A stretch of 64,000 bases of DNA from Methanobacteriota archaeon (GTDB lineage: Archaea; Halobacteriota; Methanomicrobia; Methanomicrobiales; Methanoculleaceae), in the NCBI GenBank assembly GCA_016841955.1, contig JAENYE010000005.1, positions 49,849 through 113,848 on the forward strand, written 5' to 3'. Shown here piece by piece: positions 7,651 to 16,833 of the stretch. Position numbers and translations under genes: made by a program. The notes below the pieces were generated by a model, which worked only from the letters and a program-made list of their open reading frames with translations, was not told where the DNA came from and made no database searches. The first letter of the stretch is position 1. Each line of letters begins with the position of its first letter.

Positions 7651-7992
7651 ATGACCGGGGAGGAGAAGAAGACGAGGCGTGGCCTCGCATCCACAGACGA
7701 AGCGACCCGGAAGCGTGTCGCGAGGATTGGCGGGATGGCGCCGCACACGAAACGGGGACTCCAGGCCGCTTCCCGCGAGACCCGGCGGCGGGTCGCGAGG
7801 GCCGGGGGGAGGGCCCCGCACGAGGCGAGAGGGCTCCAGGCCGCAAGTGAGGAGACCCGGAAGCGTGTTGCCCGGGCCGGCGGAAGGTCCCCGCACGGAG
7901 AGCGGGGACTTCAGGCTGCGTCCGAGGAGACTCGCAGGCGGGTCTCGCGAAGAGGTGACCGGTCTTCAGGCGGCTCGAAACGCTCCCCGTAG
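7651..7992 (+). CDS. KGG-like repeat protein (stress-type)
   Basis: A 113-residue, very Arg-rich protein built from four tandem 25-residue units of the form GL-A-(S/T)-ETRKRVAR-GG-(A/S)PH. The units are about residues 11-35, 36-60, 61-85 and 86-110; the last is degenerate (RRGDRSSGG). The ETR-RVAR-GG core resembles KGG-motif general stress proteins and plant Em-type proteins, which are hydrophilic and linked to desiccation or stress. The homology is by motif, so function is inferred. The repeats are also clear at DNA level (75-bp period), so copy number may vary between strains. Confidence 0.75.
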   Translation: MTGEEKKTRRGLASTDEATRKRVARIGGMAPHTKRGLQAASRETRRRVARAGGRAPHEARGLQAASEETRKRVARAGGRSPHGERGLQAASEETRRRVSRRGDRSSGGSKRSP

Positions 7993-8031
7993 GCCGGGAG
8001 CCCCCGGCGCTTCACACCCTCTCGGACGAGA

Positions 8032-10269
8032 TCATTCGCTCCATTCTCCGGCTTTCCCCTGCCCCTGCGGTTTCCAGACCGGAACCCGGGGTTTCGCCGC
8101 TGCCGGGCGCCGGGCATACTCCGCTCCCGCGCCCTTCAGGAGAGCCGGGTAGTACCGGGCGACGTACTCCTTCACCATCCGGCGGGACGAGAACCGGGGG
8201 CCGTTGCTCTTGATTGACTCCTTCATCATCTTCACCCAGCCGTGGGGGACGTCGTCGATGGAGCGGTTGTAGTAGAGCGGGACGACCTCCTTCTCCAGGA
8301 GGTCGTAGATCGCCGCGGCATCGACGGCATTCCGTCCGTCGCAGGCGGCCGTCTCGTCCCCGAACGCCCAGCCGTTTCTGCCGTTGTAGCCTTCGGTCCA
8401 CCATCCGTCAAGGATGGAGAGGTTCAGCACCCCGTTCAGCGCCGCCTTCATGCCGCTCGTGCCGCTCGCCTCCATCGGGGGCAACGGGTTGTTCAGCCAG
8501 ACGTCGACGCCGTGCACCAGGTACTGGGCCACCTGGTCGTTGTAGTCCTCGATGAACGCGACCCTTCCAGCGAACCCGGGATCCTGCGTGTAGTGGTAGA
8601 TCTGCTGGAGCACCCGCTTTCCATCGTTATCAGACGGGTGGGCCTTGCCGGCGAAGACGATCTGGACGGGGTACCAGGGGTTGTTCAGGATGCGTTTCAA
8701 CCGTTCCAGGTCCTCGAAGATGAGATGCGCCCGCTTGTAGGTCGAGAACCGCCGGGCAAACCCGATCGTCAGGACGGAGGGGTTGAGGAACGCCCCCTCG
8801 GCCGCGGCGTTTGGTGCCCCGCCGCGGTGCGTCGCCCACTTGATCCGCTCCCGCTCCCGGATCCGGTTGAGGAGTTTCGCCTTCAGCCAGAGATGCAGTT
8901 GCCAGAGTTCGGCGTCCGGGATCTCGTCGATGAGTTCCCATAACACCGGATCGTCGTGCTCCGAGAGCCAGTCAGGAGAGGTCGGCCCGATCCACCGGTC
9001 GTAAAGCTCCTTCATCCGGGTGTTCAGCCAGGTCGGCACATGGACGCCGTTCGTGACGTAGTCGATGGGCACCGTTGCCTCCGGAGGCCCGGGCCACAGA
9101 CATTTCCACATATCGCAGGCGACGATCCTGTTTGCCCGCGAGACGCCGTTGTGGTGCGCCGACGCACGCAGGGCGAACGCGGTCATGTTGAAGCCCGTGC
9201 CGGGGCTCTCCGGGTGGACCCCGAGCTGCAGGAACCTGAGCCGGTCGATGCCGAGCGCCGGGTAGTAGGTCCTGAAGTAGCGGTCGATGAGGTCGACGGG
9301 GAAGACGTCGTGCCCTGCAGGGACGGGCGTATGCGTGGTGAAGACGGACGTCGCCCGCACTTCTTCGAGCGCCGCTTCGAAGTCCATTCCCCGCTCGACC
9401 CGCTCCCGGACCCGTTCGAGCAGCGCGAACGCCGGGTGGCCTTCGTTCAGGTGCACCGCCGCGTACTCGATGCCGAGCGCATGAAGCACCTTCCTCCCGC
9501 CGATGCCGAGGACGATCTCCTGCCGGAGGCGCTGCTCCTGGTCGCCCGCATAAAGCCGGGACGATATGCCCCGGTTCCGGGGGTCGTTGCAGGGGATATC
9601 CGTATCCAGGAGGTAGAGCGGGATCCTGCCGACCTGGACTTTCCGGACGGCGACGTAGATGGGCGGGTCGATATGCGGGACCCGGACCACCAGGTCTTCG
9701 CCGTCGGAGTCGAGCACCCGGGTGACGGGCGCCGCATCGCGGTCGAGCGGTTCGGTGACGTCCTCCTGCCAGCCGTCGGGATTGATCTGCTGGTGCAGGT
9801 AGCCCTGCGAGTACAGGAACCCGACGGCGACCATTGGGAGGCCGAGGTCGCTCGCCTCTTTTAAATGATCGCCGGCGAGGAACCCGAGCCCGCCCGCGTA
9901 GATGGGGAGCGAGTGATGGAGCCCGTATTCCGCCGAGAAGTAGGCGACCGTCAACGGTGGACGGCCGGCGTACTCTTCGGAGAACCAGGTCCCGGTGGCG
10001 GTCATGTACTTCCTGAACCGGCGCATGATGATGTCGTAGCGGTGACAGTAGGCGGGGTTCTCCGCTGCCCGGTTCAGGAACTCGGCCGGTATCTCGCGGA
10101 GCATCCGGATCGGGTTGTGGACGCTTGCCTTCCACGCCTGATGGTTCAATTGCTTGAAGAGTATCCGGGCCTCCGGGTTCCAGCTCCACCAGAGGTTGTA
10201 TGCCAGGTCGACGAGCCCGGAGATCCGCTCCGGGATGTGGGCGAACTGATCGCGTATGGAATCATCCAT
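8032..10269 (-). CDS. glgP: Alpha-glucan phosphorylase (GT35)
   Basis: Phosphorolyses alpha-1,4-glucan to glucose-1-phosphate using pyridoxal phosphate. The 745-residue protein has the N-terminal DUF3417-like region of short prokaryotic phosphorylases (LVDLAYNLWWSWNPEA), the AYFSAEYGLHHSLPIYAGGLG segment and the PLP-lysine motif EASGTSGMKAALNG (about residue 600). It is leftward, downstream of the malQ-amyA cluster but separated by about 700 bases that hold its own promoter and a foldback element, so it is probably transcribed separately. It would mobilise the polymer made by the GT4 enzyme and GlgB. The start has AGGGGACAGG shortly upstream. Confidence 0.95.
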   Translation of the reverse strand: MDDSIRDQFAHIPERISGLVDLAYNLWWSWNPEARILFKQLNHQAWKASVHNPIRMLREIPAEFLNRAAENPAYCHRYDIIMRRFRKYMTATGTWFSEEYAGRPPLTVAYFSAEYGLHHSLPIYAGGLGFLAGDHLKEASDLGLPMVAVGFLYSQGYLHQQINPDGWQEDVTEPLDRDAAPVTRVLDSDGEDLVVRVPHIDPPIYVAVRKVQVGRIPLYLLDTDIPCNDPRNRGISSRLYAGDQEQRLRQEIVLGIGGRKVLHALGIEYAAVHLNEGHPAFALLERVRERVERGMDFEAALEEVRATSVFTTHTPVPAGHDVFPVDLIDRYFRTYYPALGIDRLRFLQLGVHPESPGTGFNMTAFALRASAHHNGVSRANRIVACDMWKCLWPGPPEATVPIDYVTNGVHVPTWLNTRMKELYDRWIGPTSPDWLSEHDDPVLWELIDEIPDAELWQLHLWLKAKLLNRIRERERIKWATHRGGAPNAAAEGAFLNPSVLTIGFARRFSTYKRAHLIFEDLERLKRILNNPWYPVQIVFAGKAHPSDNDGKRVLQQIYHYTQDPGFAGRVAFIEDYNDQVAQYLVHGVDVWLNNPLPPMEASGTSGMKAALNGVLNLSILDGWWTEGYNGRNGWAFGDETAACDGRNAVDAAAIYDLLEKEVVPLYYNRSIDDVPHGWVKMMKESIKSNGPRFSSRRMVKEYVARYYPALLKGAGAEYARRPAAAKPRVPVWKPQGQGKAGEWSE

Positions 10270-10308
10270 GAGTCCTGTCCCCTAATTGACGATGTACTGT
10301 CCGTGTTA

Positions 10309-10345
10309 ATTATTATATATGTTTTTATATTCTTGCAAAATATTG
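10309..10345 (-). promoter_or_regulatory. Probable glgP promoter
   Basis: A very AT-rich block (minus strand ATATAAAAACATATATAAT and flanks) stands out from the GC-rich surroundings and lies 40-75 bases upstream of glgP. It contains more than one TATA-like hexamer, so the exact start is uncertain. The stretch 10380-10680 to its right has no gene. Confidence 0.5.
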
Positions 10346-10682
10346 AGAAAATAAAAAATAAGTGATAATATGGAGTTATTTGATGGGTGTGGAAGTCTGA
10401 TTGACCGATCCAGCATACGGTGTGCCGGGCGTCTGCGGGATACCCGAAAGCGGATGGGGGAGGGCCCGGGGGTGATGAAACCATGCAATCATCTTCCGTT
10501 GTGGCTGTTATCGCAGGGATGTCCGGGCGATGGAGTGGAGCAGTCTTTCTGCAGAGATGAGTGAATGGGGTGATTTAGATCCATCGCTGGAACGGTAGGG
10601 TGCGAAATATGGAACCGTGATCGAAAAATGGGTTTCGATTACCACTAGATACACCAGCCAAGAGACGATGAAAAAGTCCGAC

Positions 10683-10866
10683 ACACTGGACCGTGGGAGA
10701 ATCGCCACGCACTGCCCCCGCCCCTCAGGGGCGGGGGAGGAGGCCGGAGGCCAGGCGGGGTGGGGGTTACAGGTACCTCCTTATGAGGTGGAGACAGGGG
10801 AGGGGGGATGCTCCCCCCTCCCCGTCAGCCCCACCCCCAATGGCGATATCCGGTGGGAATCCGTGT
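10683..10866 (+). repeat. Foldback element copy R2 (most intact)
   Basis: The cleanest copy. The left end holds ACTGGACCGTGGGAG then ATCGCCA (to 10707); next come the CCCCGCCCC/GGGGCGGGG hairpin (about 10714-10737), GGCCGGAGGCC, GGGGTGGGGG (about 10758-10767), a GGGGAGGGGGG-ATG-CTCCCCCCTCCCC hairpin (about 10798-10823), CCCCACCCCC (about 10829-10838), TGGCGAT (10841-10847) and a right end GGTGGGAATCCGTG. ATCGCCA pairs with TGGCGAT, GGGGTGGGGG with CCCCACCCCC, and the central G and C runs pair, so the unit folds into one nested hairpin. No ORF inside is credible. Confidence 0.85.
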
Positions 10867-10972
10867 ACGAGGATGTGTACAGTTATCAAATTCGGCTTTC
10901 GAGAAACCTAGCGGATTTCAGTATTGCATTGCCAGAGTGAACTCAAACGCTTCACGCCAAAGTTCTCCCCCT

Positions 10973-12469
10973 TCACCCCCTCCCGTAGATCCCCGTAACC
11001 TCGGAGAACTCCTGCATGGCCTGCTCCCCCGCCTGCTCCGGCCGGAGCCGCCACTCCCAGTTCCCCTCCATCGTGCCCGGCCGGTTCATCCGCGCCTCCT
11101 CCCCGAGGCCGAGGACGTCCTGCATCGGGATGATGACGGTATCGGCAGAGGAGAGCATCGCGAGACGTATGAGAATCCGGTGCATCTCGTCGGCGCTCAC
11201 CGATCCGCCGATGTAGCGGAACAGGATATTCTTCTGGTCCTCGGAGGCCGCGTGCTCGAACCACCCCCGGACCGTGTTGTTGTCGTGCGTCCCCGTGTAG
11301 GCGACGCAGTTTTTCGTGATGTTGTGGGGCGCGTGAGGGTTTCTTGCGACGTCGCCGGCGAAACCGAAGGTCAGGATCTTCATCCCCGGGAACCCGAAGT
11401 GGGCCATCAGCTCGTGGACGTCGGAGGTGATGTAGCCGAGGTCCTCGGCGACGATGGGCAGGCACGACCTGCTCCGCGCGAGCAGGGTGAAGAGGTCCCG
11501 GCCGGGTGCATCGACCCAGTGTCCGTTCTGTGCGGTCTCTTCCCCGGCAGGCACCTCCCAGAACTGCACGAAGCCCCGGAAGTGGTCGAGACGCAGCCGG
11601 TCGACGAGGGCGAGGGTGCGGTCGATCCGGCTCTCCCACCACGAGAATCCCTGCCCCCGGTGCGCATCCCAGTTGTAGACCGGGTTCCCCCAGAGCTGCC
11701 CTGTCTCGCTGAACATATCCGGGGGGACACCCGCGACAACGGCCGGTTTCTTATACTCGTTCAATTTGAAGAGCCCGGGATTTGCCCAGAGATCGACGCT
11801 GTCGTAGGTGAGGTAGATCGGGATATCCCCGATGACCTGGAGGTGGCGCTCGCGGCAGTGGTTCTTGAGCACCTCCCACTGGTGGTCAAAGACGTACTGG
11901 AGGAACTTCTCCCGGAAGATCCGGTCGGCAAGTTCGGTACCGTGCTTCCGCAACGCCTCCTCGCGCCGGTCCCGGATCCCGGCCGGCCAGTCGCCCCAGA
12001 CCTTCCCCGGGAACACCTCCTTGAGGGCTACGAATATAGCGTAGTCGTTGAGCCACGAGACGTTGTCGGCCGCGAAATCCTTGTAGCGGAAGCCGGGCCC
12101 GCGTTCTTTGAACCGCTCGAACGCCCGGTCGAAGAGGCCGTTCTTGTAGTCCAGGACCGCCCGGTAGTCAACCCGGTCCTGTGGGAAGCCGGGAGGATCC
12201 CCGATATCCTCCGGGGCGAGGAGACCGTCGCTGACCATCTGTTCGGGGCTGATGAGCCAGGTGTTTCCGGCAAACGCCGAGGTGCTCTGGTAGGGCGAGT
12301 TGCCGAACGCCGGGCATGTCGGGTTGAGAGGGAGAATCTGCCAGTAGCGCTGTCCTGCCCCGGCAAGGAGGTCCACGAACCGGTGCGCCGCCGGCCCAAG
12401 GTCGCCGATGCCGTATGCCGACGGCAGGGACGTGATGTGCAGGAGAACCCCGCTGCCCCGCCGGTTCAT
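10973..12469 (-). CDS. malQ: 4-alpha-glucanotransferase (amylomaltase, GH77)
   Basis: Transfers alpha-1,4-glucan segments between chains. The protein has about 498 residues, the usual length. GH77 signatures are SGVLLHITSLPSAYGIGDLG at the N-terminus, the catalytic Asp in RLRLDHFRGF, the acid/base Glu in PIVAEDLGYI and THDNNTVRGWF. The start is taken at the ATG of MNRRGSG (12469), which has GGTGGAG spaced 6 bases before it; a GTG at 12481 would add four residues. It is the last gene of the leftward glucan operon, directly after the GH57/DUF3536 gene. Confidence 0.94.
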   Translation of the reverse strand: MNRRGSGVLLHITSLPSAYGIGDLGPAAHRFVDLLAGAGQRYWQILPLNPTCPAFGNSPYQSTSAFAGNTWLISPEQMVSDGLLAPEDIGDPPGFPQDRVDYRAVLDYKNGLFDRAFERFKERGPGFRYKDFAADNVSWLNDYAIFVALKEVFPGKVWGDWPAGIRDRREEALRKHGTELADRIFREKFLQYVFDHQWEVLKNHCRERHLQVIGDIPIYLTYDSVDLWANPGLFKLNEYKKPAVVAGVPPDMFSETGQLWGNPVYNWDAHRGQGFSWWESRIDRTLALVDRLRLDHFRGFVQFWEVPAGEETAQNGHWVDAPGRDLFTLLARSRSCLPIVAEDLGYITSDVHELMAHFGFPGMKILTFGFAGDVARNPHAPHNITKNCVAYTGTHDNNTVRGWFEHAASEDQKNILFRYIGGSVSADEMHRILIRLAMLSSADTVIIPMQDVLGLGEEARMNRPGTMEGNWEWRLRPEQAGEQAMQEFSEVTGIYGRG

Positions 12470-12482
12470 GCCCCGCTCCACC

Positions 12483-14879
12483 TTACGTCACCTTCACGCC
12501 GAGGCATGCCGCCGCCCTCCTGAAGGCCTTTGCCCACTGTTCTGCATCCCCATCACCCCGGCCAGCACGCTCCTGCATTTCGGCATAGCGCCCGCGCATC
12601 CCGATGCAGAGGTTCTGGCTCTCCCAGAGAGTGAGCGGCAATGGAAATACTTTCGCACACCGGACGGTGCGGACGATCTCCTCGAGCGGAGCCGGGTCGC
12701 CGGGCCGGGCTGCCGCCGTCCTGGCGGAGAGCGTAATCCGCCTGCTCGCCGCCGCCCCGAGAGCGAGAAGATCGGGCTCGAGGTTCCGGGTTCTCATCAT
12801 CTCCGCGAGCGCCGTAAAGCGGTCCGGGTCGGGACACCCGCGGTCGAGCATCGCGAGCAGCCGCTCGGTGCAGGCGTGCGCCTGAAGATGAACGGCAGCT
12901 CCCGGTGCGGGGATCCCGAGGTCATCGAGCGCGTCGATCAGCGGCGCGGCGTCGCGGTAGACCGCGCATACGGCCTGCCCGATTTCGGGAGCGGTCCGGC
13001 GGGCGATCGCCCACCGTTCCTCGTCGGAGAGGTCGGGTGCCGTATAGACCCGGGAAAAGGCCCCGGATACGGCACCTGCGGGGTCGAGGCCCATCACCTC
13101 TTCCCACGCCGCCTGGAGCGCCTCATCGCCGCCGGGCTCGCGCACGCCAAAGACGACCCGGTCCATCCCGGTAAAGAGCGCGACCGCATCGAGGAGCGCC
13201 TCATCGCCCGTCACCCGGGACCGCACCCGGACAATCCCGAGGATGCGGCGCCGGGACCCGGCGTCCGACCGGTAACGCCAGTCTCCGTGGACGGCGTACA
13301 TACCCGATGCGGCTGCGAGGGATTCGAGGCCGAAGAGTGCGTAGAGGGCGGCTCCTGCCCCGATCCGGGCGAGGTCGACCGCCGCCGGCCGGGCCAGGGC
13401 CTCGTAGACCGCAGCGCCGGTCGCGTACCGTGGGTCATTCGTCGGGGCGCGGCGGAGGATATCGATGAACCCCGGCTCGAGATCGAGCCCGAGGGCCTGC
13501 CGGGCAAGGTCCATCACGCGGCCTGCGTGCCGCATCACCTGGACGCTCCCCGGCTCCGTGATATCGTCGAAGAACCAGCCGCAACTCGTCTGCATCAGCA
13601 TCGCCTGCCGCTCCAGCTCGAGAAGCGCAAGCACCCGCCGCCGCCCTTCGGGAGATAGGTCGCAGGGCGCGTGCCGGGAAAAGTTCGCCGCCGTAGTCTC
13701 ATCGGACCACCGGCCGAGGACGAGGCCGACGGCGTCGGCCCGGGCTTCCGCGGGGTCCCTGACAAGGCGCTCAAGCGCCTCCGCGGACCGGGGGGCGAGG
13801 ACATCGCGGACCATGACGACCGCTTCCCGGAGCGGCCCGCGCCATGTCTGCGACCACCCGGGATGCGTCCCGCTGTGGCACCCGCACTCCCCCTGCCAGC
13901 GCCCGACGCCGTGTGTGCAGCTCCAGGACGTCCTCTCGCAGACGGCGACCTCGTGCGTGGGCGGGTGGGCGGCGAGGTACTCGGCGTAGACCGTGAGACG
14001 GGCGTCGTGGCGCGCCTCGATGGTGCGGAGGCAGTATGCGAGCGCCATCTCCCCAAAGTCACGATGGTGGCCGTAGGTCTCGGCGTCGGTTGCGATATGC
14101 ACGAGTTCCGGGCGCTCTCTCCCACGGGAGAACGCACCGAGCAGCCTTTCGGCGAACCGCCGCCCGTCGGCGAGCAGGTCGCCGAACGCAACGTCGCGGG
14201 CTATGCCTCCGTTGTAGAAGAAAACGGCGATGCTCCGCCCGGAAGGGAGACGGCAGAGATAGGGCATCGTCGTGTCGACCCGGCCGCCGGAGACGTCGGT
14301 CCAGGCCTCCGCCCCGACCGGCCGTACTCTCCCTGCCTGGTGGGGTGCAAGAACCGTGAACCGGACCCCTGCCCCGGCCATCAGGTCCAGGGACTCGAGA
14401 TCGACCGCCGTCTCCGGGAGCCACATCCCTTCGGGCGTCCTGCCGAACCTTGATGCGAAGTCGCGGACCCCCCAGGCGACCTGGATCCGCCTGTCCTCGC
14501 CGGTCGCAAGCGGCATGATGAGATGGTTGTAGCAACAGGCGATCGCGGACCCGTGGCCGGCGTAACGCTCTCGGCTCTCCCGGTCGGCCTCGACGATCGC
14601 CCCGTAGATAGCCGGACGGTGCCGCTCCAGCCAGGCAAGAAGCGTCGGGGCGGCCGTGAAACTGATCCGCGAGCAGGTGTTTACGATCTGGTCGATCATG
14701 CCGTCCGCGTCGAGGATGCGTGCGGCGGTATTCGGACGGTAACACTCCGCGGCCACCCGTTCGTTCCAGTCGTGGTACGGCGCGGCGGAGCGCTGGACCT
14801 CGACATCGCCGAGCCAGGGGTTCTCCCTTGAGGGCTGGTAGAAGTGGCCGTGAATGCAGACGGCGCGGTCCACCGTCAC
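12483..14879 (-). CDS. GH57 family glycoside hydrolase with DUF3536 domain
   Basis: A 798-residue protein starting VTVDRAVCIHGHFYQPSRENPW; the HFYQP phrase is GH57 motif 1. GMWLPETAVD carries the predicted nucleophile Glu and HIATDAETYGHH the second catalytic Asp region. The C-terminal half corresponds to the DUF3536 domain. Probable role: amylase or glucan-branching/debranching activity on stored glucan. The start is GTG at 14879, whose GTGA overlaps the glgB stop by 4 bases and has a GAGGGGG just upstream. A longer in-frame extension to 15338 is a shadow over glgB. Exact specificity cannot be read. Confidence 0.9.
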   Translation of the reverse strand: MTVDRAVCIHGHFYQPSRENPWLGDVEVQRSAAPYHDWNERVAAECYRPNTAARILDADGMIDQIVNTCSRISFTAAPTLLAWLERHRPAIYGAIVEADRESRERYAGHGSAIACCYNHLIMPLATGEDRRIQVAWGVRDFASRFGRTPEGMWLPETAVDLESLDLMAGAGVRFTVLAPHQAGRVRPVGAEAWTDVSGGRVDTTMPYLCRLPSGRSIAVFFYNGGIARDVAFGDLLADGRRFAERLLGAFSRGRERPELVHIATDAETYGHHRDFGEMALAYCLRTIEARHDARLTVYAEYLAAHPPTHEVAVCERTSWSCTHGVGRWQGECGCHSGTHPGWSQTWRGPLREAVVMVRDVLAPRSAEALERLVRDPAEARADAVGLVLGRWSDETTAANFSRHAPCDLSPEGRRRVLALLELERQAMLMQTSCGWFFDDITEPGSVQVMRHAGRVMDLARQALGLDLEPGFIDILRRAPTNDPRYATGAAVYEALARPAAVDLARIGAGAALYALFGLESLAAASGMYAVHGDWRYRSDAGSRRRILGIVRVRSRVTGDEALLDAVALFTGMDRVVFGVREPGGDEALQAAWEEVMGLDPAGAVSGAFSRVYTAPDLSDEERWAIARRTAPEIGQAVCAVYRDAAPLIDALDDLGIPAPGAAVHLQAHACTERLLAMLDRGCPDPDRFTALAEMMRTRNLEPDLLALGAAASRRITLSARTAAARPGDPAPLEEIVRTVRCAKVFPLPLTLWESQNLCIGMRGRYAEMQERAGRGDGDAEQWAKAFRRAAACLGVKVT

Positions 14880-16807
14880 GCCCCCTCGGGAGCGAAGATG
14901 ACTGCGCCGAGCGGGGGCAGGGTGAGCGGGAGGGACCACGGCCGGCCGTGCGCCGGAACCGGCTCCGCCTCCACCCCCCCGAGGTTCCCGACCCCGCTCC
15001 CGCCGTACTCGACCGCATCGCTGTTGAGCACCTCTTCCCAGAACCCGCCGAACGGAACGCCGACCCGGTAGCCGTAGCGCGGCACCGGGGTGCAGTTGCA
15101 GGCGACGAGGACGACGTTGTCGGCCGAGAGCCCCCGCCTCAGGTAACTGACGATGCTCTTCTCCACGTCCGAGAAGTCGACCCACTCGAACCCCGCCGGG
15201 TCGGCGTCCCGCTCGTGGAGGGCGGGCTCCCGCCGGTAGAGGCGGTTTAAATCCCCGACCCACCGGAGGATCCCCTGGTGGGGCGGGTACTGCAGGAGAT
15301 CCCACGCAAGCCCGGCGTCGTGGTTCCACTCCGACCACTGCCCGAACTCAGCCCCCATGAAGAGGAGTTTCTTGCCCGGGTGCGTGAACATGTACCCGTA
15401 GAGGAGACGGAGGTTTGCCCGTTTCCGCCACTCGTCGCCGGGCATCTTTCCTGCGAGCGAACTCTTCTCGTGGACGACTTCGTCGTGCGAGAGGGGGAGG
15501 ACATAGCGCTCCCGAAACGCGTACCATATGCTGAACGTAAGGAGATCGGGCCGGTACTTCCGGAAGACCGGATCGAGCGTGAAGTAGTCCAGGGTATCGT
15601 GCATCCAGCCCATGTTCCACTTCAGGTCGAACCCGAGACCCCCGGTCGTGGTCGGGGCGGTCACCCCCGGCCAGGAGGTCGCTTCCTCGGCGATGACGAG
15701 TACATCGGGGAAGTTTGCGTGGACCGTGTCGTTCACCTTCCGGAGGAACCCTATCGCCTCGAGGTTCTCCCTCCCGCCGTAGATATTCGGTATCCACTCC
15801 CCGGCACTCCGCGCGTAGTCGAGGTAGAGCATCGAGGAGACCGCATCCACCCGCAGACCGTCCGCGTGGTAGCGTTCAAGCCAGAAGATGGCGCTGCTCA
15901 GGAGGAACGACCGGACCTCGTTTCTTGCAAGGTTGAAGATGTAGCTCTTCCACTCGGGGTGGTAGCGCTGCCCGGGAAGCGCGTGCTCGTAGAGGTGCGT
16001 GCCGTCGAAGTAGGAGAGCCCGTAGCCGTCGGAGGGGAAGTGGGACGGCACCCAGTCGAGGAGCACCCCGATCCCGCGCTGGTGGAGGTGTTCGACAAGG
16101 TGCATGAAGTCCTGCGGGGTGCCGTACCTGCTCGTGGGGGCGAAGTAGCCGAGCGACTGGTAGCCCCAGGAAGCGTAGAGCGGGTGTTCCATGACGGGGA
16201 GGAACTCGACGTGGGTGAACCCGGCTTCAAGCAGGTATTCGGCGAGCTCGGTCGCCAGCTCCCGGTAGTTCAGGGACCGGTTCTCCTCCTCCGGCACCTT
16301 CCGCCACGAACCGGGGTGCACCTCGTAGACGGAGATCGGGGCATCCGGGGTGTTCTCCTCCTCCCGGCACCGCATCCACGCCCGGTCCCGCCAGGCGTAG
16401 GCGAGGTCCCAGATGACGGATGCGGTCTTTGGCGGTACCTCCCAGAAGTACGCGAACGGATCGCCCTTCTCCACCGAGTAGTCGTTGTACCTGCTTTTGA
16501 TGTGATATTTGTAGAGCATCCCGTGACCGATATCCGGGATAAACCCTTCCCAGATGCCGGAATCGTCGCTCCGTGCGAGGAGCGGGTCCCGGCCGGCCTC
16601 CCATCCGTTGAAGTCCCCGATGACCGAGACTTCCGCGGCATTCGGCGCCCAGACCGAAAAGTTCGTCCCCCGCGTGCCACCGGCGACGGCGAGGTGTGAA
16701 CCCAGTCTGTCGTGCAGGCGGGAGTGGTTCCCCTGCCTGAAGAGGTAGACGTCGTAGCTGCTGATGAGGCTCCCTGTCTTCGTGATATCCGGTAACACCT
16801 GCTGCAT
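14876..16807 (-). CDS. glgB: 1,4-alpha-glucan branching enzyme (GH13)
   Basis: Introduces alpha-1,6 branches into glycogen. The protein has an N-terminal CBM48 domain (GTNFSVWAPNAAEVSVIGDFNGW, about residues 45-70), a (beta/alpha)8 domain with nucleophile Asp in DGLRVDAVSSMLYLDY, acid/base Glu in VIAEEATSWPGV and transition-state Asp in LSHDEVVHEKSSL, and a C-terminal beta domain. The start is the ATG at 16807 because AGGAGG lies 8 bases upstream; the ATG at 16837 has none. It is 26 bases after the GT4 gene. At 643 residues it is normal length. Confidence 0.95.
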   Translation of the reverse strand: MQQVLPDITKTGSLISSYDVYLFRQGNHSRLHDRLGSHLAVAGGTRGTNFSVWAPNAAEVSVIGDFNGWEAGRDPLLARSDDSGIWEGFIPDIGHGMLYKYHIKSRYNDYSVEKGDPFAYFWEVPPKTASVIWDLAYAWRDRAWMRCREEENTPDAPISVYEVHPGSWRKVPEEENRSLNYRELATELAEYLLEAGFTHVEFLPVMEHPLYASWGYQSLGYFAPTSRYGTPQDFMHLVEHLHQRGIGVLLDWVPSHFPSDGYGLSYFDGTHLYEHALPGQRYHPEWKSYIFNLARNEVRSFLLSSAIFWLERYHADGLRVDAVSSMLYLDYARSAGEWIPNIYGGRENLEAIGFLRKVNDTVHANFPDVLVIAEEATSWPGVTAPTTTGGLGFDLKWNMGWMHDTLDYFTLDPVFRKYRPDLLTFSIWYAFRERYVLPLSHDEVVHEKSSLAGKMPGDEWRKRANLRLLYGYMFTHPGKKLLFMGAEFGQWSEWNHDAGLAWDLLQYPPHQGILRWVGDLNRLYRREPALHERDADPAGFEWVDFSDVEKSIVSYLRRGLSADNVVLVACNCTPVPRYGYRVGVPFGGFWEEVLNSDAVEYGGSGVGNLGGVEAEPVPAHGRPWSLPLTLPPLGAVIFAPEGA

Positions 16808-16833
16808 GGTCTCATCCTCCTGGCTTGGTATCA

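Noticed and set aside
10808-12523. Long plus-strand frame (571 codons) across malQ
   Set aside because: It is antisense to a clear GH77 gene and has no family features; such frames arise from the high GC content.
14880-15338. N-terminal extension of the GH57/DUF3536 gene
   Set aside because: It overlaps glgB entirely and has low-complexity Arg/Gly/Pro composition; the GTG at 14879 has a typical GTGA overlap and ribosome-binding site.
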